A stretch of 45,240 nucleotides of DNA from Candidatus Rokubacteria bacterium 13_1_40CM_69_27 (GTDB lineage Bacteria > Methylomirabilota > Methylomirabilia > Rokubacteriales > CSP1-6), in NCBI GenBank assembly GCA_001917535.1, contig MNEF01000098.1, forward strand, positions 1-45,240. The letters run 5' to 3'. Shown here piece after piece: positions 23,154 through 31,076 of the stretch. A program made the translations under genes and the position numbers. Numbering within the stretch: position 1 is the first letter of the stretch; the number at the start of each line of letters is the position of its first letter. The notes below the pieces were generated by a model that saw only the letters and a list, made by a program, of their open reading frames with translations, was not told the origin of the DNA and did not search any database.

Positions 23154-23858
23154 TTAGAGGTGGGTCAGGCGCTCGCGCTCGGGCGGAGCGTCGCGCCGCA
23201 GACGACGCGCCAGCAGCTCGCGGGCGATGTGGCGCCCGCCCAGGCCGAAGGCCAGCGCGAGCGCGAACACGAGCCCGCCGAAGGTGATGCCGAAGGCCAC
23301 CAGCACCATTTCCTTGCCGATGCCGAGATGCGTGAGCGCGGTGGCGCCCGCGAAGAGCAACACGCCCCAGTGGGCGGCGCGGGCCAGCAGCCGCGCCTCC
23401 GGCAGCCCCGCGTTCACGGCGGCGATCAGCAGCCCCTGGCTCAGGAAGTTGGCGACGAGCCAGCCGACGATGAGGATCAGCACGGCGGCGAAGAGCGGCG
23501 GCAGGAAGGCGAGCAGGAATACCGTCGCGCCCGGCGCCCCCGGCGCGCCGAGCGCGTCGATGCCCAGGCTCGCGAACAGGACGAAGATCGCCCAGAAGAT
23601 CAGGATGCCGAGCACGTCGGCGGGCGCCCGGAGAATCCCCGAGCGCCGGAGCGACGAGGCGATGCCCCAGCGCTCCGTGTGGCGGTCGAAGCCGATGGCG
23701 CGCGCCAGGCGGGTCAGGACCAGCCGCACGATCCAGCCCAGGACGAGCCCGAGCGCGATGAGGGTGGACATGACGAGCAACCCGGGCAGCACCGCCGCCA
23801 GCCGGTCACTCAGCTGGCTCAGCGCCGACCAGACTCCACGGCCCCATCCAGTGTCCAT
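23154..23858 (-). CDS. Mechanosensitive-channel-like membrane protein with TM-helix repeats, no MscS beta domain
   Basis: A 234-residue membrane protein. It has the conserved-TM-helix repeat pattern found in small MscS-related proteins: an N-terminal helix LVMSTLIALGLVLGWIVRLVL, a loop with FDRHTERWGIASSLRRSGI, a helix in FWAIFVLFASLGIDALG, another in FAAVLILIVGWLVANFLSQG, and the terminal VLVAFGITFGGLVFALALAFG. In full MscS channels a cytoplasmic beta domain follows; here the protein ends 25 residues after the last helix (GLGGRHIARELLARR). ATG 23858 has AGGGG 10-14 nt upstream and a possible -10 TATGGT at 23876-23881. Function is uncertain. Confidence 0.75.
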   Translation of the reverse strand: MDTGWGRGVWSALSQLSDRLAAVLPGLLVMSTLIALGLVLGWIVRLVLTRLARAIGFDRHTERWGIASSLRRSGILRAPADVLGILIFWAIFVLFASLGIDALGAPGAPGATVFLLAFLPPLFAAVLILIVGWLVANFLSQGLLIAAVNAGLPEARLLARAAHWGVLLFAGATALTHLGIGKEMVLVAFGITFGGLVFALALAFGLGGRHIARELLARRLRRDAPPERERLTHL

Positions 23859-23888
23859 GGAAGGTTCCCCTCTAGACCATACACCCGG

Positions 23889-23894
23889 TACAAT
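23889..23894 (+). promoter_or_regulatory. -10 hexamer TACAAT of a predicted leaderless promoter
   Basis: TACAAT ends 9 nt before the lipoprotein ATG at 23904, the same spacing as upstream of yhhQ. No Shine-Dalgarno is seen. Confidence 0.55.
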
Positions 23895-23903
23895 GCGGGG
23901 CAA

Positions 23904-24164
23904 ATGCGTATCGCCGGTCTCCTGATCGGTCTGGGGCTTTCCCTCGTGCTGGGCGGATGCGCGGAGCCGGAGCGCGAGTGGATGAAGGTCAATCAGCCCT
24001 ACACGGTGGAGGAGTTCCGGCGCGACATCAAGGAGTGCACGCGAAAGGGCGCGCTCGACGAGGACTGCATGAAGGGCCGCGGCTGGGTGAGCGTGGCTCC
24101 CCCGAAGGCAGAGAAGGCGCCGGAGCCGACCGTGCGGCAGCCGAACACGCGCGGCCGCTATTGA
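23904..24164 (+). CDS. Small lipoprotein
   Basis: An 86-residue protein. A lipoprotein signal peptide (MRIAGLLIGLGLSLVLGGC) ends in the lipobox LGGC, so Cys19 would be lipidated. The mature part is short and polar (REWMKVNQPYTVEEFRRDI, then KECTRKGALDEDCMKGRG) with two further Cys. Its end is Pro/Lys-rich. It is not recognised beyond being a small lipoprotein. The start of the downstream HAD frame (TTG 24161) overlaps its stop. Confidence 0.78.
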   Translation: MRIAGLLIGLGLSLVLGGCAEPEREWMKVNQPYTVEEFRRDIKECTRKGALDEDCMKGRGWVSVAPPKAEKAPEPTVRQPNTRGRY

Positions 24165-24436
24165 CGGACGGGTCTCCCCGGGCGGTGCTGCTGGATTTCG
24201 GCGGCGTCGTCTGGAACATGCGATGGGACGTCGGTCGCGCGCTCGAGGCCGAGCACGGCCTGCCGCCGGGTTCGATCTTCGACACGCTCTACCGGTGCGA
24301 GGCCTGGCAGCAGGTGGAGCGCGGGCGTGGTGACCGGGAGGCGTGGTTCCGGTTCCTCCCCACCTTCTTCCTCCCCCGGGACCCCCGGGCGCTCCTCGAC
24401 CGCTTCCTGAGCGAGGTCGCGCCCGCCTTCCGCTAG
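24161..24436 (+). pseudogene. Truncated HAD-family hydrolase (N-terminal part only)
   Basis: From TTG 24161, overlapping the lipoprotein stop, the frame encodes 91 residues. It has HAD motif I in AVLLDFGGVVWNMRWD; the second motif-I Asp of the canonical DxD is Gly here, as in a DFGGVV-type subgroup. A cap-domain start follows (YRCEAWQQVERGRGDREAWF). It then stops at TAG 24434 after SEVAPAFR. HAD enzymes need motifs II-IV (Thr/Ser, Lys, acidic pair), normally in proteins of about 200 residues, and none are present. It is therefore probably a 3'-truncated gene. The break falls exactly in a hairpin shared with the convergent gene. Confidence 0.6.
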
Positions 24437-24447
24437 CTACGGAAGGC
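24425..24447. terminator. Bidirectional hairpin with both convergent stop codons in the loop
   Basis: GCCTTCCG and CGGAAGGC form a perfect 8-bp stem around the 7-nt loop CTAGCTA. The loop holds TAG of the HAD gene (24434-24436) and the reverse-strand TAG of the paralogue gene (24437-24439). The stem therefore codes for the last residues of both proteins. Confidence 0.65.
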
Positions 24448-24880
24448 GAGGCGCGCCGAGGCCATGGCGCTCGGCCAGGCCCTGGGCCAGGCGCAGCGCC
24501 TGCTCGGCGACCTCACGATCGCCGACCTGGTCGAACCCTCCGGCCGCCCGCCGGATGCCCTCGAGCGACACCTGCTTGTGGGCGCGGAAGAGCGCCACGT
24601 GGTAGGCCTGCCGCGCCTTGGCTTCGAACGCGATCGTGAAGCCTGTCGCCCGGCCCACGCGCAGAGCGGCGTCGCCGACGGCGATCATGGGCTCCCACTG
24701 CTGGCTGCCCAACGCCTCCAGACACGCCGCCTGCCACGTGCGCAGCATCGCGGTGGCGTCGCCGCCGACCACCGCGTCCTCGACGCGGGCGACCTGCTCC
24801 GCCCAGCGGAAGTCGCGCGGACTCTCGGTGCGGCCGGTCACGGCCCACCGCACGCGTCGCTCCTCGGCGCTCATGGTCAT
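24437..24880 (-). CDS. Hypothetical helical-repeat protein, soluble paralogue of the product at 24960-25493
   Basis: A 147-residue soluble, alpha-helical protein with no signal or membrane segment. It aligns with the upstream gene product: here ALGSQQWEPMIAVGDAALRV versus ALGSRRWEGMIDVGDAAVRI, and ALFRAHKQVSLEGIRRAAGG versus AVFRARTQRSLEGALRAAEA, followed by GDREVAEQALRLAQGL versus GDRPVAEQCLRVAQEL. The pattern of Ala-rich helix pairs resembles TPR-like repeats. The ATG at 24880 overlaps the stop of the 28-codon ORF (ATGA) and has GGAGGAG 3-9 nt upstream; a second ATG at 24874 is better spaced. Function unknown. Confidence 0.7.
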   Translation of the reverse strand: MTMSAEERRVRWAVTGRTESPRDFRWAEQVARVEDAVVGGDATAMLRTWQAACLEALGSQQWEPMIAVGDAALRVGRATGFTIAFEAKARQAYHVALFRAHKQVSLEGIRRAAGGFDQVGDREVAEQALRLAQGLAERHGLGAPRLP

Positions 24881-24963
24881 AGCTCCTCCGTGCCCACAGC
24901 ATCCTCGAAGCGTGTGAGCCCGATCCCGGCAGCGAGGATCACGACACGCCAGCGGGAAATCAT
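24877..24963 (-). CDS. 28-residue membrane micropeptide ORF between two paralogues
   Basis: This ORF starts at ATG 24963, overlapping the stop of the upstream paralogue, and stops at 24877, overlapping the start of the downstream one; both junctions are ATGA. The product begins MISRWRVVILAAGIGLTRFE and ends DAVGTEEL. Residues 5-17 form a hydrophobic stretch after a basic N-terminus, so it looks like a short membrane anchor. The upstream paralogue carries such an anchor in one chain, whereas the downstream one lacks it; the micro-ORF may be its split-off anchor. The ORF is short and could be incidental, but the double ATGA overlap is hard to get by chance. Confidence 0.55.
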   Translation of the reverse strand: MISRWRVVILAAGIGLTRFEDAVGTEEL

Positions 24964-25493
24964 GGCAGCATCCCCGCGGCGGCCGACCGGTCGGCCAGGC
25001 GCTGCGCGAGGTCGCCGACGCGGGTGAGGGCGCCGGGATCGTGCCCGCCCAACTCCTGGGCGACGCGAAGACACTGCTCGGCCACCGGGCGGTCGCCGAG
25101 CCCGGCGGACGCCTCCGCCGCCCGCAGCGCGCCCTCGAGCGACCGCTGGGTGCGGGCGCGGAAGACGGCCGCCAGATAGGCGTTCCGCGCCCGGGGGACG
25201 TCGCCGATACGGACCGCGGCGTCCCCCACGTCGATCATCCCCTCCCATCGCCGGCTGCCCAGCGCGACACCGTACGCGCGCTGGAGGGTCCACCGCGCGG
25301 CCGTCAGGTCTTTGGCGGCGAGCGCCTCGTCCACGGCGACGACGTCGTCGGCCCAGGGCGCGTCCATCCCCGCGACCGGCGTGCGTTCGCTTCCCATCGC
25401 TTCAGCGATCGCCAGCGCGATCATCAGAGCGACGACCACCAGGCCGGCGAACACGACGTACGCGCGATCAGAGAACGTCGCTGATCCATTCAT
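24960..25493 (-). CDS. Hypothetical membrane-anchored helical-repeat protein
   Basis: A 177-residue protein. Residues about 10-29 form an N-terminal membrane anchor (AYVVFAGLVVVALMIALAIA). A helical repeat domain related to the downstream product follows (WTLQRAYGVALGSRRWEGMI, GDVPRARNAYLAAVFRARTQ, GDRPVAEQCLRVAQELGG). ATG 25493 is chosen because GGAGGGCGG lies upstream and the anchor follows directly; the open frame further upstream is Arg-rich. It heads a three-ORF minus-strand operon with ATGA overlaps. No known family is recognised. The 242-nt gap to the next gene holds two AT-richer patches near 25607 and 25660 but no clear promoter. Confidence 0.68.
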   Translation of the reverse strand: MNGSATFSDRAYVVFAGLVVVALMIALAIAEAMGSERTPVAGMDAPWADDVVAVDEALAAKDLTAARWTLQRAYGVALGSRRWEGMIDVGDAAVRIGDVPRARNAYLAAVFRARTQRSLEGALRAAEASAGLGDRPVAEQCLRVAQELGGHDPGALTRVGDLAQRLADRSAAAGMLP

Positions 25494-25713
25494 GCCGCCC
25501 TCCACCGCCTGCGCAATGAGTCCGGCGGACCGCCTCACGTGCCGGCGGGCACGCCGTTTGGCCCTGCCAATACGCACGGCCGATGCCAGGCGGTGATGTG
25601 CACGAAAAACGGACAGTTAGGTGACAGGGCGGAACGGTACCGCGGTGGAGGCGACGGAAAATTGCCTGAGCGGTCCGGCACGCCGCCCGAGCCGGTCCCC
25701 TGGCGGGCCCGGT

Positions 25714-25723
25714 CGGCGCGCCG
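25714..25723. terminator. GC palindrome after the metallopeptidase-DinB gene
   Basis: CGGCGCGCCG is a perfect palindrome flanked by CCGG-rich repeats, 13 nt after the minus-strand stop at 25736. It is a possible terminator stem. Confidence 0.35.
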
Positions 25724-25735
25724 GCCGGTCTTGGG

Positions 25736-26724
25736 CTAGGCCTTGCCCTCGAGCGCGCGCTTGAGCTGGTCGAGGTGGTTGTCGTCGTGCCACGCCATCA
25801 GCGTGACGAAGTCGCCGACCATGAGGCGACCTCGCGTGGCGTGGACGCCGCCCCGCGGCCATTGCTCGGGGGTCAGCTTCTTCAAGAAGGCGAGCGTCTC
25901 CGCGCGGCGCTTGCGGAAGGCCGCCAGCGCATCCCCCGCGTCGTTTCTGAGGTACTGGCGCTCCTCTGCCCAGCGATCGGGGTCGATGCCGAGGAGCCTC
26001 GGCTCGTCCATGGCCAGGATCTGCTCGAACCGGGCCATGAACGACTCCTCGGTGTCGCGGAGGTGACAGACGACCTCTTTGGCCGCCCAGTTCTTGGGGT
26101 CGGGTCGCCGTGACAGGATCGGCTCGCTGCGGCCGCGGGTGGCGGCGGCGAGGTCGTCGGCGGTGCGTTCCAGGCGTGAGAGGCGCTGCTCGAGCGGCTG
26201 CTTGGCGTACTCTTCCATCGTCGGCATCGTGGTCTCCTCGTAGACGAGCTGGTGAAACAGGCTCGACTCCCGCTTGTAAAAGCCCTCGGTGTGCAGGGAG
26301 TCCCGGAGCCTGAGGAGCATGTAATCGATGTGGTGCCCCACCTCGTGCAGGAGTGTCCTGAGATACGTGCGAAAGGCGACGACGCGCCGCTGCTTGGCCG
26401 TCCGCATCCAGAGCTGGATGTTCGGCATCTGCCCGCGGTCAGCGGTGTAGAGGCCGTGCAGCTCGCCCCAGCGGGCATGGGGGCGTGCCGCCAGGACCTC
26501 GACCCTCACCGGGGGGATCTCGAGCGCGTCGGTGAGCGCGCGGATCAGCCGGTCGCTGGCCGCCTGCGTGAGCGCGCGGTTCTCCGAGGCGAGCGCGGCG
26601 CTGAGCTCGCGCACGAGCGGCTGGAGGTCGCGGAGGCGGGCCAGCCGGACCTCCGTGATGCTGTCGCTCTTGCGATAGATCGCCTGTTTGCTCCGGCTGA
26701 GACGCGCGTAGTAGGCAAAGGGCA

Positions 26725-26725
<1 letters not shown>
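25736..26725 (-). CDS. Fusion of a HExxH metallopeptidase-like domain and a DinB domain
   Basis: A 329-residue protein. Residues 1-165 hold a zinc-peptidase-like domain with the HExxH motif HEVGH (127-131) in RTLLHEVGHHIDYMLL, ending in GFYKRESSLFHQLVY. Residues about 170-329 are a DinB/YfiT-like four-helix domain with metal-binding His221 (VVCHLRDTEESF), His313 and His317 (MAWHDDNHLDQLKRAL). Both domain types normally occur as separate proteins. At the boundary an in-frame ATG (26227) has GAGGAG exactly 6 nt upstream, so the DinB part could also be made separately. DinB proteins often act as thiol-dependent metalloenzymes; the substrate is unknown. The start overlaps the hydratase stop by 1 nt. 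Confidence 0.82.
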
Positions 26726-27507
<782 letters not shown>

Positions 27508-28650
27508 CTACGTGATCACCCCCCGCGCGCGAAGGTCGGCGATGGCGGCGCCGTCGTAGCCGACCTCACGGAGGACCTCGTCGGTATGCTGACCGAGCGT
27601 GGGTGGCGAGCCGGGATCGTTCGAGTGCGTCTGGGAGAAGACGAGCGGCTGGCCCATCAGCCGGAGGCGGCCGACCTCGGGATGGTCGTAGACGTGGAGC
27701 ATGTCGTGGTGGCGCACGCCCGGATCGCCCATGAACTCCAGCAGCGTCTGGACCGGCGCCGCCGGGATGTCGTGGGCGGCGAGCACCTCCAGCCAGTGAC
27801 TGCGTGGCTGGCTGGCGAACGTCTTCTCGAGCAGCGGGAGCAGGGCTTCGCGGTTGTCGAGGCGCAGCAGCCAGGAGGCGAAGCGCGGGTCGTCGGCGAG
27901 GTGCCCGAGGCCGAGCGCGGTGCAGAGCTTCACCCAGAACATCTGGTTGCCGCAGGCCAGGAAGAACCACTGCCCATCCCCCGCCTGATAGAGCCGATAC
28001 GTCGGGTTGTCGCGGAAGATGTGTTGCTTGCCGGGGTAGTCGACGAAGTTCCCGGACTGCAGCGCGAGCGCCGCGTGCAGGAGCGACGTCTCCACCCGCT
28101 GGCCGCGGCCGGTCCGCTCGCGAACGAACAAGGCGGCGAGGACGCCCTGGCAGCCGAGCGCGGCGGCGTAGTAGTCGGTGATGGCGATCCGCACGTACTG
28201 GGGCGGCCCCCCGAATCCCTGCAGGGCCATCACGCCGCTCATGGCCTGCAGCAGCGGATCGAAGCCCGGCCGGTCGGTGTACGGCCCGGTGGAGCCGAAG
28301 GCGGTGATCGAGCAGTAGACCAGCCGCGGGTTGATGGCGCTGAGGCGCTCGTAGCCGACTCCCAGCCGGTCCGCCACGCCCGGCCGCATGTTCTCCATCA
28401 CGATGTCGCCGCGGGCCACCAGGCGCTCGACGATCGCGCGGCCCTCGGTAGTCTTGAGATCGACGGCGAGCGAGCGCTTGCCGCGGTTCCAGCCGAAGAA
28501 GCCCGGCAGCTCGCGGAAGGAATCGCCGGTCAGCGATTCCACCTTGACGACCTGGGCGCCGAGGTCCGCCAGCATCATCCCCGCGTAGGAGCCGGCGATG
28601 TAGCTGGTGAGATCGACGACGCGGATCCCTTCGAGCGGCGGAGCGGACAT
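27508..28650 (-). CDS. CaiB/BaiF family CoA-transferase
   Basis: A 380-residue class III CoA-transferase. Motifs include RVVDLTSYIAGSYAGMMLAD, VVKVES, FFGWNRGKRSLAVDLKTTEG, RPGFDPLLQAMSGVMALQGF and the catalytic Asp159 in RIAITDYYAAALG. The tail LGQHTDEVLREVGYDGAAIA is typical. It is only moderately similar to the CoA-transferase at 10629-11798, so the two probably serve different acids. Next to two acyl-CoA dehydrogenases and a hydratase it likely activates the acid that this cluster degrades. A 59-nt gap separates it from the dehydrogenase gene. Confidence 0.92.
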   Translation of the reverse strand: MSAPPLEGIRVVDLTSYIAGSYAGMMLADLGAQVVKVESLTGDSFRELPGFFGWNRGKRSLAVDLKTTEGRAIVERLVARGDIVMENMRPGVADRLGVGYERLSAINPRLVYCSITAFGSTGPYTDRPGFDPLLQAMSGVMALQGFGGPPQYVRIAITDYYAAALGCQGVLAALFVRERTGRGQRVETSLLHAALALQSGNFVDYPGKQHIFRDNPTYRLYQAGDGQWFFLACGNQMFWVKLCTALGLGHLADDPRFASWLLRLDNREALLPLLEKTFASQPRSHWLEVLAAHDIPAAPVQTLLEFMGDPGVRHHDMLHVYDHPEVGRLRLMGQPLVFSQTHSNDPGSPPTLGQHTDEVLREVGYDGAAIADLRARGVIT

Positions 28651-28709
28651 CTATCGGCGACCCGGGTTCGCCTCGAGCCGCGGGTGGAGACCACGAGGCG
28701 CGGGGGGCG

Positions 28710-29828
28710 TCATCCGGCGACGTGGCGGACGATCAACTCACGATGGTAGTCGGCGTCGCCGTACATCGGCTCGAGCGCTTTGGCGCGCTTGAAGTAGAGA
28801 TGCAGGTCGTACTCCCAGGTGAAGCCAATACCGCCGTGCACCTGGATCGCCTCGCCGCACACCCTCCGCGCCGCCTCCCCGACGTAGGCCTTGGCCACCG
28901 ACGCGGCCAGCGCCTCGTCCTCGGCGCCCGCGTCGATCGCCCAGGCGGCGTAGTAGGTCGCCGCATGCGAGTTCTCGACCTCCAGGAGCATCTCGGCGCA
29001 CCGGTGGCGGATCGCCTGGAAGGAGCCGATGGGCTGGCCGAACTGTTCGCGCACCTTCGCATAGGCGACGCTCATGTCGAGGCAGCGGCGGGCGGCGCCC
29101 AGCATCTCGGCCGCCGCGCCTACCGCCCCGCGCCGGAGCAGCCGCGCCAGCAGTGCCGCCGCCTGGCCGGAGTCCCCGAGGAGGGCATCCGCGCGGACGG
29201 GGACGCCGTCCAGCGCGAGCGAGGTCCAGCGCGTTCCCAGATCCATGCCGGTGACCGGGGTGAGCTTGAGGCCCGGCGCCGCGGGATCCACGAGGAAGAG
29301 CGAGAGGCCCTCCGGCCCGCGGGCAGGCACCAGCAGCACGTCGGCCACATGGGCCCACGGCACGAAGTGCTTGGCGCCCGTGAGCGTCCAGCCGCCCGCC
29401 GTCTTGGCGGCCCCGGTCGCCGACGCGCTCGGCTCCCAATCGAGCTGGGCGTCGAGGAAGGCGACGGTCGCCCGCGCGCTGCCCGTCGCGATCGCCGGCA
29501 GCCACCGGCTCTTCTGCTCGGCGCTCCCGGCGAGGGCGACAGCACCGGCGGCGAGCATCGTGGGGAAGTAGGGACCGGGATACGCCGCCCGCCCCATCTC
29601 CTCGAGGACGATGGCGGTTTCGACCATGCCGAGCCCGCTGCCGCCGTACGTCTCGGGCAGGGCCAGCCCGAGCCAGCCGAGCTGGGCCATGTCTTTCCAC
29701 ATCGCCTCGCTCTCGCCACGGGGGTCGTCCCCCAGGGCGCGGACCAGGGCGGACTGGCAGTGCTCGTCGAGGAAGGCGCGGGCCGAGCTCTTGAGGAGCT
29801 GCTGGTCCTGGTTGAAGGCGAAGTCCAT
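28710..29828 (-). CDS. Acyl-CoA dehydrogenase (first of a pair)
   Basis: A 372-residue acyl-CoA dehydrogenase. It has an N-terminal helical domain (FNQDQQLLKSSARAFLDEH), a beta domain with GWTLTGAKHFVPWAHVAD, and a C-terminal helical domain with REQFGQPIGSFQAIRHRCAE and IQVHGGIGFTWEYDLHLYFK. The canonical FAD motif is degraded (TVAFLDAQLDWEP), which is common in one partner of heteromeric dehydrogenases of the FadE26/27 or ChsE type. Its ATG overlaps the stop of the other dehydrogenase (TGATG), so an alpha2beta2-type heterocomplex is a reasonable inference. Confidence 0.9.
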   Translation of the reverse strand: MDFAFNQDQQLLKSSARAFLDEHCQSALVRALGDDPRGESEAMWKDMAQLGWLGLALPETYGGSGLGMVETAIVLEEMGRAAYPGPYFPTMLAAGAVALAGSAEQKSRWLPAIATGSARATVAFLDAQLDWEPSASATGAAKTAGGWTLTGAKHFVPWAHVADVLLVPARGPEGLSLFLVDPAAPGLKLTPVTGMDLGTRWTSLALDGVPVRADALLGDSGQAAALLARLLRRGAVGAAAEMLGAARRCLDMSVAYAKVREQFGQPIGSFQAIRHRCAEMLLEVENSHAATYYAAWAIDAGAEDEALAASVAKAYVGEAARRVCGEAIQVHGGIGFTWEYDLHLYFKRAKALEPMYGDADYHRELIVRHVAG

Positions 29829-31036
29829 CAGGCTTTCGTCCTGTCGGCGCGTGGTTCCTTGGGCAGCCCGAGGACGCGCTCGCCGATGACGTTCTTCTGG
29901 ATCTCCGAGGAGCCGGCGTAGATGGTCCCGGCCCGCGACCAGAGGAAGGCCGTGGCCCAGGTCCCGGGCTCGCCGGAGGACGTATCCACCTCCGAGAAGT
30001 CGTCGGGTGCGCCCGCCGTGACCTGGCCCCAGGGGCCCAGGATCTCCTGGGCCAGCTCGTGCATCCGCTTCTCGAACTCGCTGTAGGAGAGCTTGGTGAT
30101 CGAGGAGGCCGGCCCCGGCGCCTCGCCCTTCTGGAGCGCGCTCAGCACGCGCAGCGCGGCATAGCGCTGCACCTCCAGCTCGGCGTAGATGCGGCCCATC
30201 TTGGTGCGCACCAGCGGGTCGTCGATGAGCGGCCGCCCGCCTCGGGACAGCTCCCTGGCCGCCTTCACCAGCTGGTTGACGGCGGAGGCGTAGCGGGTGA
30301 CGCGGGCCAGCGAGTTGCCGCCGCGCTCGTACGAGAGCGTCGTCTGCGCGATCTCCCAGCCCTGGCCGAGGCGCCCGATCAGGTCGGACTTCTCCACGCG
30401 CGCCTCGGTCATGAACACTTCCGAGAAATGGGCGCTGCCGGTGATCTGCTTGAGCGGGCGCACCTCCACGCCCGGCTGGCGCATGTTGAGGAGGAAACAC
30501 GAGATGCCCTTGTGCTTGGGCACCGTCGGATCCGTGCGGGCGAGCAGGAGCCCCCAGTCGGCGATCAGGCCGCCGCTGGTCCAGATCTTCTGCCCGGTCA
30601 CCTCGAAATGCTCGCCCTTGTCGTCGGCCCTCGTCTTGAGGCTGGCCAGATCCGAGCCCGCGTTGGGCTCGGAGTAGAGCTGGCACCAGAGCTCCTCGGC
30701 CGCCAGGATCTTCTTGAGGTAGCGTTGCTTCTGCGCTTCGGTGCCGTGGACGATGATCGTCGGCCCGACGATCCCGATGCCGAGACCGTTGATGGTGGGG
30801 GGTGCGTTCACGCGCGCCATTTCATCGGCGACGATCGCCTGCTGCATCGGAGTGGCGCCCCGGCCCCCGTACTGGCGGGGCCAGCCCATCCCCACGTGGC
30901 CCGCGTCGTAGAGCTGGCGGTGCCACGTCTTGCGCTCGTCGAGCGTCCCGAGCTCGTGGCGCGGGGTGTTGGCCTCGAACCACCGCCGCACGTCGGCTCT
31001 GAAGGCGAGGTCTTCGGGCGAGTAGCTCAGGTCCAT
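29828..31036 (-). CDS. Acyl-CoA dehydrogenase (second of a pair)
   Basis: A 402-residue acyl-CoA dehydrogenase. It contains GWPRQYGGRGATPMQQAIV, the FAD/substrate region LYSEPNAGSDLASLKTRA, GQKIWTSGGLIADWG, and the C-terminal SRAGTIYAGSSEIQKNVIGE. The usual catalytic-Glu position near the C-terminus falls in AGSSEIQ. The translational overlap with the next dehydrogenase gene and the complementary retention of FAD motifs suggest a heterodimeric enzyme, as in steroid side-chain ChsE4-ChsE5-type systems; the substrate here is not known. It starts the cluster after a 40-nt gap from the hotdog gene. Confidence 0.92.
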   Translation of the reverse strand: MDLSYSPEDLAFRADVRRWFEANTPRHELGTLDERKTWHRQLYDAGHVGMGWPRQYGGRGATPMQQAIVADEMARVNAPPTINGLGIGIVGPTIIVHGTEAQKQRYLKKILAAEELWCQLYSEPNAGSDLASLKTRADDKGEHFEVTGQKIWTSGGLIADWGLLLARTDPTVPKHKGISCFLLNMRQPGVEVRPLKQITGSAHFSEVFMTEARVEKSDLIGRLGQGWEIAQTTLSYERGGNSLARVTRYASAVNQLVKAARELSRGGRPLIDDPLVRTKMGRIYAELEVQRYAALRVLSALQKGEAPGPASSITKLSYSEFEKRMHELAQEILGPWGQVTAGAPDDFSEVDTSSGEPGTWATAFLWSRAGTIYAGSSEIQKNVIGERVLGLPKEPRADRTKA

Positions 31037-31076
31037 CGGCCACTCTCTACCACGCTGGACGTGCCCGGGCAACCGA

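Noticed and set aside
25539..25739. A 66-codon plus-strand frame in the gap before the metallopeptidase-DinB gene
   Set aside because: Composition is Gly/Arg/Pro-rich, there is no Shine-Dalgarno or -10 at the expected spacing, and no recognisable motif.
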